Part shown: piece by piece, positions 5,882 through 10,148 of the stretch
Numbering within the stretch: the stretch's first letter is position 1
Layout: the number at the start of each line of letters is the position of its first letter
Assembly (NCBI GenBank): GCA_027623615.1
Contig: JAQBVH010000063.1
Location: 1 to 10,148 of the forward strand
Source: Planctomycetota bacterium
GTDB taxonomy: Bacteria > Planctomycetota > UBA1135 > GCA-002686595
DNA length: 10,148 bases
Direction of reading: 5' to 3'
Made by a program: the position numbers and the translations under genes
The notes under the pieces: model-generated
The model's input: the letters and a program-made list of their open reading frames with translations, nothing else
What the model was told of the DNA's origin: nothing
Databases searched by the model: none

Positions 5882-5887
5882 ATGCTA
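5882..5887 (-). promoter_or_regulatory. -10-like TAGCAT upstream of the transposase start
   Basis: TAGCAT is followed by 6 nt and then ATG 5875, with no Shine-Dalgarno between. This is the same geometry as the host leaderless-type starts in the window. Confidence 0.4.
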
Positions 5888-5908
5888 CGTGCCCTCAGAT
5901 GGCCGAGA

Positions 5909-6163
5909 TCACGGGCGAAAAGGCGCGGCCGAGTTTGTGGACAGGACGGGCTCGTTGAAGGCGTTCCGCATCCGATGGATCTCCAACGGCAGCTCCGTGT
6001 GCCGAAACACCTCGGTCCACCCCCCGACTCGAATGACGTGGCTCCGAATCTCGAGAGCGTCCTTGCCGATCCAGTTCCGGTAGTCCGCTAATTCCTCAAG
6101 GCGCATGTCATCATTCCCATTGGTGGAAGGACGCTCGCTGTTGCGGCACGGGTAGCAGCTCAT
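5909..6163 (-). pseudogene. Small open frame disrupted by the insertion sequence
   Basis: From ATG 6163 the minus strand encodes MSCYPCRNSERPS and, from an internal ATG, MRLEELADYRNWIGKDALE and so on. The frame crosses the element boundary at 5953 and picks up about 15 residues of insertion-sequence DNA before stopping at 5909. Only 5954-6163 (70 codons) can be native. The sequence looks protein-like, with a CxxC at residues 3-6 and mixed hydrophobic and charged stretches, but I do not recognise a family. If the element is removed along with one GTT, the frame would continue antisense into tRNA-Asn, so the original C-terminus was probably short or the frame is not a gene. No ribosome-binding site is evident. 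Confidence 0.4.
5926..5953 (-). repeat. Right terminal inverted repeat of the insertion sequence
   Basis: It is the complement of the left end, perfect for the outer 16 bases, followed outside by GTT. Confidence 0.85.
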
Positions 6164-6231
6164 GCTATCACGCGGCGTTCTTGCACGAACCCAAGCTCAC
6201 ACGCTGGTCGCCCGCCCCCCATCTAGCCATC

Positions 6232-6270
6232 GGCTCCGGGGAGCCCCCCCTTGGCGCCCCTGGTGGGGGC
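6232..6270 (-). terminator. Two GC hairpins downstream of the SGNH-hydrolase gene
   Basis: GGCTC/GAGCC (6232-6236 and 6241-6245) and GCCCC/GGGGC (6256-6260 and 6266-6270, loop of about 5) lie 57-95 bases after the minus-strand stop at 6327. No U tract follows. The rest of 6164-6326 shows no gene. Confidence 0.35.
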
Positions 6271-6326
6271 AGCCGGGAGCGCGCGGTGGTTTGCCTCCGC
6301 TCCCCGTCTGCGTCTGCCCGGACCGA

Positions 6327-7520
6327 CTACAGATCGAGCTCCTGCTTCAGCCAAGCGAGGACGGCTCGAGCCACCTCGCCATTGGCGCCGGGCGTGAGGT
6401 GGGACTGCCCATAGGTAGGCTCTCCTCGCGCATGCCGGGCGCTGACGAGGTCGTAGAGATCGACGTACGGGATGCCGCGCTGGTCGAGCGCCGCGTGCAG
6501 CGTGGTCAACTTGCGGCCCGGGTCCGAGAGGTCGGAGATGGAGGGGAACACCACGACGCCCGCCAGCCGCGCGCCCGCCTCGAGCGCCTCCCGGTGGAAG
6601 GCCTCCAGCAGGGCCACGGTCACCCGGTAGGGCTCGCCGTCCGGCTCCTTCCACTGCAGCCACCACCGTTCGCGCTGCGCCCGCTCGCGCTTGACGCGCA
6701 CCGCTTCTGCCAACTTCGACCACCCCGAGCCCTCGCTCGATTCCGCCAGCCACTCGTGTTCCGCCAGGTCGTAGCCCAGCGATCCCCCCACCGCGGCCTC
6801 GTAGAGCTCGAGCTTGGACGTGTACGGATGTGGGAGCAGGCGCAGCTCGCCGGACTCCAGAAGGAAGCGCGGCTTGACCAGGGGGAACTGCTCATCGGGC
6901 GCCCTGACGGAGACCAGACGATTCACGTTGCGCTGAATGTTCTCGGACATGATCCCCATCAGGACGACCTCCGAGGCCAGCTCCCCATGGCTGTCGCGGA
7001 ACCGCAAGAGCGCCTGGTCCGTACCCCAGCCGATGACGCCCAGGTTGAGCACCTCGAGCGCCCCGTCCGCCGAGACCTCGAGCTGTGTGGGCCAGTCCTC
7101 GCCGTCATCGACCTCGAAGCAGAAGGTGAACGACTCGCCGTAGCAGGCCACGCGCAGGGCACCGGGCGGCGGCCGTTCGCCGACCTCGCGCGCTCCCCGG
7201 GCCCCGATCGCGTTAAGGCTGACCTGGGTCCCGGCCAGGACTCCTTCCGTACCCTTCGCGAAGGTCCAGCCATAGCGCTCCGAGAACGCAATCAGGGGCG
7301 TCGACTTCCCCGTGCCTCCATCCGCCTCCTGCCTGCGCAGCCTCTTCAGGCGCTCCCCCCACCGCTCCAACTGCTCCGCGGAGGGCTCGAAGGTCGGCAG
7401 CACCTCTACGCCGTCGCCGGACAGCCGGCCGCGCGGTCCGCGCGAGCCGAGCCAGAGCTCGACCGCCAACCAAGCGACGGCAAGGCTGACGGCGGAGAGA
7501 AGCAGACGACGGACGAGCAT
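6327..7520 (-). CDS. Membrane-anchored SGNH/GDSL-hydrolase-like protein
   Basis: The frame from ATG 7520 to TAG 6327 encodes 397 aa. Residues 5-25 are one hydrophobic segment preceded by RR, a signal anchor that puts the rest outside the cytoplasm. The block VSLNAIGARG (100-109) resembles the SxNSxGxRG lead-in of extracytoplasmic SGNH proteins. GES (128-130) contains the nucleophile S130. LNLGVIGWGTDQALLRF is the Gly block II region, VVLMGIMSENIQRNVN stands where block III usually has Asn, and H374 in GQSHLTPGANGE is the catalytic His, with Ser instead of Asp two residues earlier in the usual DxxH. Such enzymes remove or add acyl groups on glycans or lipids; the substrate is unknown. The frame continues upstream to 8030 only antisense to the next gene. 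TACACT (7534-7529) and GGGGAG precede the chosen ATG. Confidence 0.8.
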   Translation of the reverse strand: MLVRRLLLSAVSLAVAWLAVELWLGSRGPRGRLSGDGVEVLPTFEPSAEQLERWGERLKRLRRQEADGGTGKSTPLIAFSERYGWTFAKGTEGVLAGTQVSLNAIGARGAREVGERPPPGALRVACYGESFTFCFEVDDGEDWPTQLEVSADGALEVLNLGVIGWGTDQALLRFRDSHGELASEVVLMGIMSENIQRNVNRLVSVRAPDEQFPLVKPRFLLESGELRLLPHPYTSKLELYEAAVGGSLGYDLAEHEWLAESSEGSGWSKLAEAVRVKRERAQRERWWLQWKEPDGEPYRVTVALLEAFHREALEAGARLAGVVVFPSISDLSDPGRKLTTLHAALDQRGIPYVDLYDLVSARHARGEPTYGQSHLTPGANGEVARAVLAWLKQELDL

Positions 7521-7528
7521 GGCTCCCC

Positions 7529-7534
7529 AGTGTA
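7529..7534 (-). promoter_or_regulatory. -10-like TACACT upstream of the SGNH gene
   Basis: On the minus strand TACACT is followed by 8 nt (GGGGAGCC) and ATG 7520. Initiation would fall at or close to the start codon. GGGGAG could serve as a ribosome site only if the RNA began earlier. Confidence 0.45.
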
Positions 7535-7559
7535 AGTTCCTGCGCGTCCGTCGGAGGAC

Positions 7560-8009
7560 GTGCTCAAGAGCATCCTTGATGGATCCGGCCCCGCCGGCGA
7601 GTTCGGCGAGGTCCTCGAGACCATGGGCTGGGGCGCGACCCTGCAAGCAGCCTTCGACTTTGGCGCCCTCCCCGCCGACGCCATGGACGAATTCAAGGAG
7701 GCGCTCGAGGGGCAGATCGGCCTCAGCAGCGCGCAGGCCAAGCTGGCGGACCGTATCGAGTTCGTCACCGCGCGCCTGATGGCCGGTAGCGATCTCCACC
7801 TGGAAGCCAACGTCGACTGCCGCGACGCGGACACCGCCGAGGAGCTGGAGAGTATTCTGAAGGAGCTTCAGGAGAAGTTCGCCGAGATGAGCGGCGTGCC
7901 TGCGCCGGCCCTCGACCTGCTGGTCCGCATCCGCGTCAACAGCAGCGGGAAGCGCGTGACCCTCGAGGTGCGCGTGACCACCTCCAACGTGGAATCCCTG
8001 TTCCGCTAG
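7560..8009 (+). CDS. Unknown 149-aa protein, divergent from the SGNH gene
   Basis: The frame begins at GTG 7560, the first start after an in-frame TAA at 7533-7535, and ends at TAG 8009. GGAGGA (7553-7558 region) sits almost on top of the GTG, which is too close for ideal use; ATG 7623 is the alternative start. The first half is helical (ADAMDEFKEALEGQIGLSSAQAKLADRIEFV). The second half alternates strand and helix: GSDLHLEANVDCRDADTAEELESILKELQEKF, then SGKRVTLEVRVTTSNVESLF. That pattern recalls C-terminal modules of exported proteins in high-GC Gram-negatives that alternate a beta strand with a coiled helix. No signal peptide is present, so it may be cytosolic or the remnant of a longer protein. 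yheU-like follows 62 bp later in the same direction. I do not recognise a function. Confidence 0.72.
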   Translation: MLKSILDGSGPAGEFGEVLETMGWGATLQAAFDFGALPADAMDEFKEALEGQIGLSSAQAKLADRIEFVTARLMAGSDLHLEANVDCRDADTAEELESILKELQEKFAEMSGVPAPALDLLVRIRVNSSGKRVTLEVRVTTSNVESLFR

Positions 8010-8014
8010 GGCCA

Positions 8015-8035
8015 GGATGGTGCGAGCCACCGTCC
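8015..8035 (+). terminator. Stem-loop after the 149-aa gene
   Basis: GGATGGTG (8015-8022) pairs with CACCGTCC (8028-8035) through eight pairs including one G-U, with loop CGAGC. It starts 5 nt after the stop at 8009. No U tract follows, so readthrough into yheU is possible. Confidence 0.45.
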
Positions 8036-8071
8036 ATCATCGCGAATCGCCCAGACTGACCCCAGGCCTAG

Positions 8072-8290
8072 ATGGAACCAACACCAGGTATCCGGATTGC
8101 CCCGAGCGCCCTCTCCCCGGAGGCGCTACGGGGCGTCGTCGAGGAGTTCGTGACGCGCGATGGAACAAACCTGGCCGAAGGCGAGGTCAAGGTCGCGCAG
8201 GTCATGCGCCTGATGGCGCGCGGTGAAGTCGAGCTCTGGTTCGACCAGACGAGTCGGACGTGCAACATCATCGTGAAGCCCCAGCCCTAG
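8072..8290 (+). CDS. yheU: YheU/UPF0270 family protein
   Basis: This 72-aa protein matches the UPF0270 pattern closely: LSPEALRGVVEEFVTRDGT near residues 14-32 (compare LSPETLENLIESFVLREGT in E. coli YheU), then an acidic GEVKVAQVMRLMARGEVELWF and a closing CNIIVKP strand equivalent to VNIMPR. Length is the usual one for the family (about 70). The function of the family is unknown; small cytosolic proteins of this kind are often thought to bind protein or RNA, but nothing here shows it. The ATG at 8072 has only a weak AGG upstream. Its stop is followed one base later by the 46-bp double-hairpin repeat. Confidence 0.85.
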   Translation: MEPTPGIRIAPSALSPEALRGVVEEFVTRDGTNLAEGEVKVAQVMRLMARGEVELWFDQTSRTCNIIVKPQP

Positions 8291-8291
8291 A

Positions 8292-8337
8292 CAGGCGACC
8301 CCGCTGGGGCCACCTACGCCTCCTGCGGAGGTGTGAG
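8292..8337 (-). repeat. 46-bp double-hairpin repeat, copy A
   Basis: Read on the minus strand, this copy matches 9128-9173 without gaps at 39 of 46 positions. It folds as ACACCTCC-GCA-GGAGGCGT (one A-C mismatch here) followed by a 10-pair stem around the loop AGC. It starts one base after the yheU-like stop. Together with copy B it forms an inverted pair around the 8540-8818 gene. Confidence 0.8.
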
Positions 8338-8539
8338 GGTGCGGGAGTTGGGGCCCGTTGGGCCCGAGCGACCTCCTGAGGTCCCAGGGCGGCCGGTTGG
8401 TGCAGCACCGCCGCGAACCCTGGTGGACGTCGATCCAGGGTGGTCAGGGATGGCGGCGGCCGACGGTCGAGCTGACCGCCAGGTAGAGTCGACAACCACG
8501 AGCACTTGTCAGCGCTGGAAGGTAGAGTCTCGCAACGGC
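8338..8539. other. Gene-less stretch packed with stem-loops
   Basis: Successive stems are GGGCCC-GTT-GGGCCC (8351-8365), GACCT/AGGTC (8370-8374 and 8379-8383), CCCTGG/CCAGGG (8418-8423 and 8435-8440) and CGGTC/GACCG (8464-8468 and 8474-8478). No reading frame looks convincing. A structured leader for the next gene or a small RNA is possible; high GC raises chance pairing. Confidence 0.5.
8481..8529 (+). repeat. Direct repeat AGGTAGAGTC, two copies
   Basis: AGGTAGAGTC occurs at 8481-8490 and 8520-8529, 39 bp apart. The second copy contains TAGAGT, a TANNNT hexamer ending 11 nt before the ATG at 8540, so it may overlap that gene's promoter. The repeat could be a regulator site. Confidence 0.45.
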
Positions 8540-8818
8540 ATGACGACCATCTGCAACAGGACCAAGAAGCCCGTGAGCGTGCCGCTGCCCGGCGGCAAGC
8601 GCCTATTCCTGGGCCCAGGGAAGACCGGCGAGGTCTCGCCCAAGGCCCTCGAGCACGTGCCCCTACGGCAGCTGGTCGAGGCCGGCGAGATCGAGATCCT
8701 GGAGGCCAAGTCGCCCGGCCGCCGCGGCGGCGGCGGCAGCGGTGGCCGCACAGGTGGCTCCAAGGGCGGCGGCGCCCACAGGCCCGAGGGCGGGATCCGC
8801 CATAGCGGTGATCGCTGA
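8540..8818 (+). CDS. Small unknown protein with Gly/Arg-rich tail
   Basis: The 92-aa frame runs from ATG 8540 to TGA 8818 with strong G/C third positions, so it is probably real. Residues 1-55 form a compact basic domain: CNRTKKPVSVPLPGGKRL, LGPGKTGEVSPKALEH, then PLRQLVEAGEIEILE. I have the impression of similar short modules in other high-GC genomes, but I cannot name a family. Residues 58-92 are low complexity (RRGGGGSGGR, GGSKGGG), a basic disordered tail of the type that can bind nucleic acid. No standard Shine-Dalgarno is seen; TAGAGT (8523-8528) may be its -10. The gene lies alone inside the region bounded by the inverted 46-bp repeats. Confidence 0.68.
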   Translation: MTTICNRTKKPVSVPLPGGKRLFLGPGKTGEVSPKALEHVPLRQLVEAGEIEILEAKSPGRRGGGGSGGRTGGSKGGGAHRPEGGIRHSGDR

Positions 8819-8837
8819 CGCGGGATGAGCCGCATGC

Positions 8838-8857
8838 GGTCCGTCGCCCATCGGACC
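8838..8857 (+). terminator. Stem-loop after the small Gly-rich gene
   Basis: GGTCCG (8838-8843) pairs with CGGACC (8852-8857) around an 8-nt loop, 19 nt after the TGA. No U tract follows. Confidence 0.4.
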
Positions 8858-9095
8858 CGCCTGATTCTCGCCCGGGCCTCGGCGGCCAGGCTCGACCTGC
8901 GGCGGTCCGCCCCTGCTCCTGACGGCGGGAGCGAGCACGGAGCAGGTGCGCAACGGCCCTGCGAGGCCACGCGGCTCACGTTCGAGCTGCGACAGAAGAG
9001 GCTGCAGGTACCACCAAGGCCGCAAGGTGCCCTCCCCGGCTCAGCGGGCCCCAACGGCGGCCATTAGGACCGAGCGCCACCGTGCAGGCTCCGGT
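8858..9095. other. Gene-less stretch with one long stem and a partial repeat copy
   Basis: CCTGCTCC (8912-8919) and GGAGCAGG (8939-8946) form a perfect 8-bp stem with a 19-nt loop. AGCGGGCCCCAACGG at 9043-9057 is identical to 15 bases of repeat copy B and looks like a fragment of it. An open frame at 8825-9067 lacks protein-like composition. I see no other gene. Confidence 0.5.
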
Positions 9096-9117
9096 CGTCA
9101 CACCGTCAGGTGTGGCG
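9096..9117. repeat. 9-bp stem-loop adjoining repeat copy B
   Basis: CGTCACACC (9096-9104) pairs with GGTGTGGCG (9109-9117), one G-U included, with loop GTCA. With the two stems of copy B it makes three consecutive hairpins by 9173. Confidence 0.55.
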
Positions 9118-9127
9118 TCAAACAACA

Positions 9128-9173
9128 CTCACGCCTCCGAAGGAGGCGTAGCGGGCCCCAACGGGGTCCGCTG
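9128..9173 (+). repeat. 46-bp double-hairpin repeat, copy B
   Basis: Stem one is ACGCCTCC-GAA-GGAGGCGT (9131-9149), perfect. Stem two pairs 9150-9159 with 9163-9172 (AGCGGGCCCC and GGGGTCCGCT, one G-U) around AAC. Relative to copy A, two base pairs of stem two are changed on both sides so pairing is kept. It lies 23 bases beyond the stop of the minus-strand gene 9197-9379. Confidence 0.82.
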
Positions 9174-9196
9174 CGGCGATGCACCCGCCAAGCGCA

Positions 9197-9379
9197 CTAC
9201 AGGTTGCTCATGCTGCGGAAGTAGAGCAGGTAGACCAGTGCTAGAAAGCCGAACAGCGCGATGCGCAGCCAACGCTCTCGCTGACGGCGACGCTCGCCGG
9301 ATGCCCGCTCGTCGGTCAGGTTGCGCTCCAGGTGCTCGAGCCGCTGCTCGAGCCGTGCCAGCCGTTCGTTGTCGTCCAT
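9197..9379 (-). CDS. 60-aa coiled-coil plus single-pass membrane protein
   Basis: From ATG 9379 the protein starts MDDNERLARLEQRLEHLERN, a heptad-like run with leucines at 7, 10, 14 and 17. A basic stretch RRRQRERW (30-37) is followed by a hydrophobic span of about 15-17 residues (38-53, IALFGFLALVYLLYF) and a short tail. This predicts a cytosolic coiled coil anchored by one C-terminal membrane helix, with positive residues kept inside. The frame continues upstream to 9619 but over the neighbouring gene. TACAGT (9393-9388) ends 8 nt before the ATG. It follows the Ig-like-domain gene with an 82-bp gap and could be expressed separately. No family recognised. Confidence 0.68.
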   Translation of the reverse strand: MDDNERLARLEQRLEHLERNLTDERASGERRRQRERWLRIALFGFLALVYLLYFRSMSNL

Positions 9380-9387
9380 GCCCGAGG

Positions 9388-9393
9388 ACTGTA
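9388..9393 (-). promoter_or_regulatory. -10-like TACAGT upstream of the 60-aa gene
   Basis: Minus-strand TACAGT is followed by 8 nt and ATG 9379, with no Shine-Dalgarno between. A stem CCCCG/CGGGG (9396-9400 and 9406-9410) lies just upstream. Confidence 0.45.
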
Positions 9394-9444
9394 GACCCCG
9401 CCAGACGGGGAAGCTTCCGGGCAATCCCCCGCACTCGAGTGACA

Positions 9445-9462
9445 AGCCCGAAGGCCCGGGCT
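9445..9462 (-). terminator. Stem-loop at the stop of the Ig-like-domain gene
   Basis: AGCCCG (9445-9450) pairs with CGGGCT (9457-9462) around a 6-nt loop. The stem touches the last stop-codon base and is followed on the minus strand by TTGTC. A modest terminator for the upstream gene. Confidence 0.45.
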
Positions 9463-10148
9463 CAGTCGTCCCAGACCTCGAGCGACACCTGCGCCCTCGT
9501 GTATGTTCCCATTGACGAGGTCGCCTCGAGCTCGAGGTCAATGCGCCCCGGCCCGGTCGTGTGGAGGTACAGCTCGCCGTCAGCGGCGCGCTCGACATAC
9601 CCGAGGCCGGCGCCGCCAAGGGTCCACTGGAGGTGGGGCTTCCCGCCGTTGGCGTCCGCGACCTCGACCTCGAGGTGAACTCGCGCGCCGGCCACGACCT
9701 CGGTCTTGGACAGCGACAGGGTCTGCACCATGGGGCGCGCGGGTCGAGCTCCCTCCACGAGCTGGGGAGCCTCGAGCAGGGTCAAGTCGATCGCGCGTGC
9801 CATGTCGACGAGGGCGAGCCCAGGTTCGAGGTGCGCATCGAAGTTGCTCAGACGCACGAAGACGTTGCCGCGCAGGAAGGCGACCCAGGCCACGGCGCCC
9901 TCGGCCGCGCCGGAGGCGCCCATGTAGGCGACGTCCCCCAGGCCCTCCACCGAGGGCATGCGTTGGGGCGACTGCAGACCTGCCAGCCAGGTCACGAGGT
10001 CCGCGTGGGCTGCGGCCGCCGTGTCCGCGACATGGGAGGTGACCAGGAACGCTGGCTGTTCGGCGTCGGGCCGGTGAAAGCGTCGCACAACTCGGCCTGC
10101 GTCCGCCTCGAACCCCGGCGCGACGAAGCCGTCGAAGTCGAGCTCGTT
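9462..10148 (-). CDS. Unknown protein with C-terminal Ig/PKD-like beta domain (5' end off window)
   Basis: The frame enters from the right edge in phase with codon 10148-10146 and ends at TGA 9464-9462, giving 228 visible residues; the N-terminus and any signal peptide are outside. An apparent GTG at 10088 is internal, because the frame continues unbroken to the edge. The first half contains GLGDVAYMG and AWVAFLRGNVFVRLSNF, a pattern seen in exported proteins that measure or bind something through a beta sheet, though I cannot name the family. From about residue 137, SLSKTEVVAGARVHLEVEV through HLQWTLGG, LYLHTTGPGRIDLELEA and AQVSLEVWDD reads as an Ig/PKD-like beta sandwich. I infer an extracytoplasmic protein of unknown role. 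Confidence 0.75.
   Translation of the reverse strand, partial: NELDFDGFVAPGFEADAGRVVRRFHRPDAEQPAFLVTSHVADTAAAAHADLVTWLAGLQSPQRMPSVEGLGDVAYMGASGAAEGAVAWVAFLRGNVFVRLSNFDAHLEPGLALVDMARAIDLTLLEAPQLVEGARPARPMVQTLSLSKTEVVAGARVHLEVEVADANGGKPHLQWTLGGAGLGYVERAADGELYLHTTGPGRIDLELEATSSMGTYTRAQVSLEVWDD

Larger units (their letters stand above)
4640..5953. mobile_element. Complete insertion sequence, about 1.3 kb, with rve-type transposase
   Basis: The ends carry GAGCCCGTCCTGTCCA (4640-4655) and its exact reverse complement (5938-5953). The match continues imperfectly to about 28 bp. The trinucleotide GTT immediately abuts both ends (4637-4639 and 5954-5956), consistent with a 3-bp target duplication. 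The element holds one transposase gene, reading from the right end leftwards, and 170 bp of non-coding left end (4640-4810) in which I see nothing else. It lies just downstream of tRNA-Asn and cut an open frame on its right. IS3/IS481-type relatives are the best guess. Confidence 0.88.

Noticed and set aside
4549..5953. A tRNA-targeted genomic island attachment site
   Set aside because: The element beside tRNA-Asn has its own terminal repeats and a DDE transposase, and no second copy of the tRNA 3' end occurs in the window.
6162..7535. A 457-codon plus-strand frame
   Set aside because: Antisense to the SGNH-like gene; no domain pattern.
7521..8030. N-terminal extension of the SGNH gene back to 8030
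   Set aside because: It overlaps the 7560-8009 gene on the other strand; the signal anchor begins at 7520, preceded by a -10-like hexamer.
8825..9067. An 80-codon open frame after the Gly-rich gene
   Set aside because: Composition is Arg/Ala/Pro shadow-like, it runs through two stem-loops and a repeat fragment, and has no ribosome site.
8292..9173. CRISPR array from repeated palindromic units
   Set aside because: Copies are two, inverted to each other, irregularly spaced, and separated by a gene; no spacer pattern or cas gene.

Overview
The window is very GC-rich bacterial DNA with strong G/C third positions. It comes from a Gram-negative-type cell, since one gene product carries a lipobox. 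Taxonomy cannot be fixed from sequence alone. GluQRS and a YheU/UPF0270 protein recall Proteobacteria or Myxococcota, while the transposase type and the exported unknowns would also fit Planctomycetota. The standout content is a pair of AhpE-like peroxiredoxins (1409-1879 and 3990-4460). Each is interrupted by one in-frame UGA exactly where the peroxidatic cysteine should be. I read both as selenocysteine enzymes. They are paralogues of equal length (156 aa) with the same second Cys 31 residues after the Sec, and each has a hairpin starting 15 nt after its UGA.

Layout. 1-1322 (-) is a secreted protein with two thioredoxin folds that have both lost CxxC; it runs off the left edge and is divergent from Sec-peroxiredoxin 1. 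That gene converges with a YiiX/NlpC-P60-like lipoprotein (1883-2920, -). The lipoprotein is divergent from gluQ (3002-3916, +), which precedes Sec-peroxiredoxin 2. Next comes tRNA-Asn(GUU) with its own promoter (4511-4624). Sixteen bases later lies an intact 1.3-kb insertion sequence (4640-5953) flanked by GTT, which cut an unidentified small open frame (5954-6163).

The right part holds a membrane-anchored SGNH-hydrolase-like protein (6327-7520, -), divergent from an unknown 149-aa gene (7560-8009) followed by yheU-like (8072-8290). Then comes a structure-rich zone (8292-9196) with one small unknown gene (8540-8818). This zone is bounded by two inverted copies of a 46-bp double-hairpin element whose differences are largely compensatory. 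Two minus-strand genes close the window: a 60-aa coiled-coil/membrane protein (9197-9379) and an Ig-like-domain protein cut by the right edge (9462-10148).

Expression signals. At least six starts (1322, 2920, 3002, 5875, 7520, 9379) have a TANNNT -10-like hexamer ending only 6-8 nt upstream and no clear Shine-Dalgarno, which suggests leaderless mRNAs. The two Sec-peroxiredoxins instead have purine-rich ribosome-binding sites. Functionally, the left half looks like peroxide defence plus translation functions; no selenocysteine-synthesis gene (selA, selB, selC, selD) lies inside the window.
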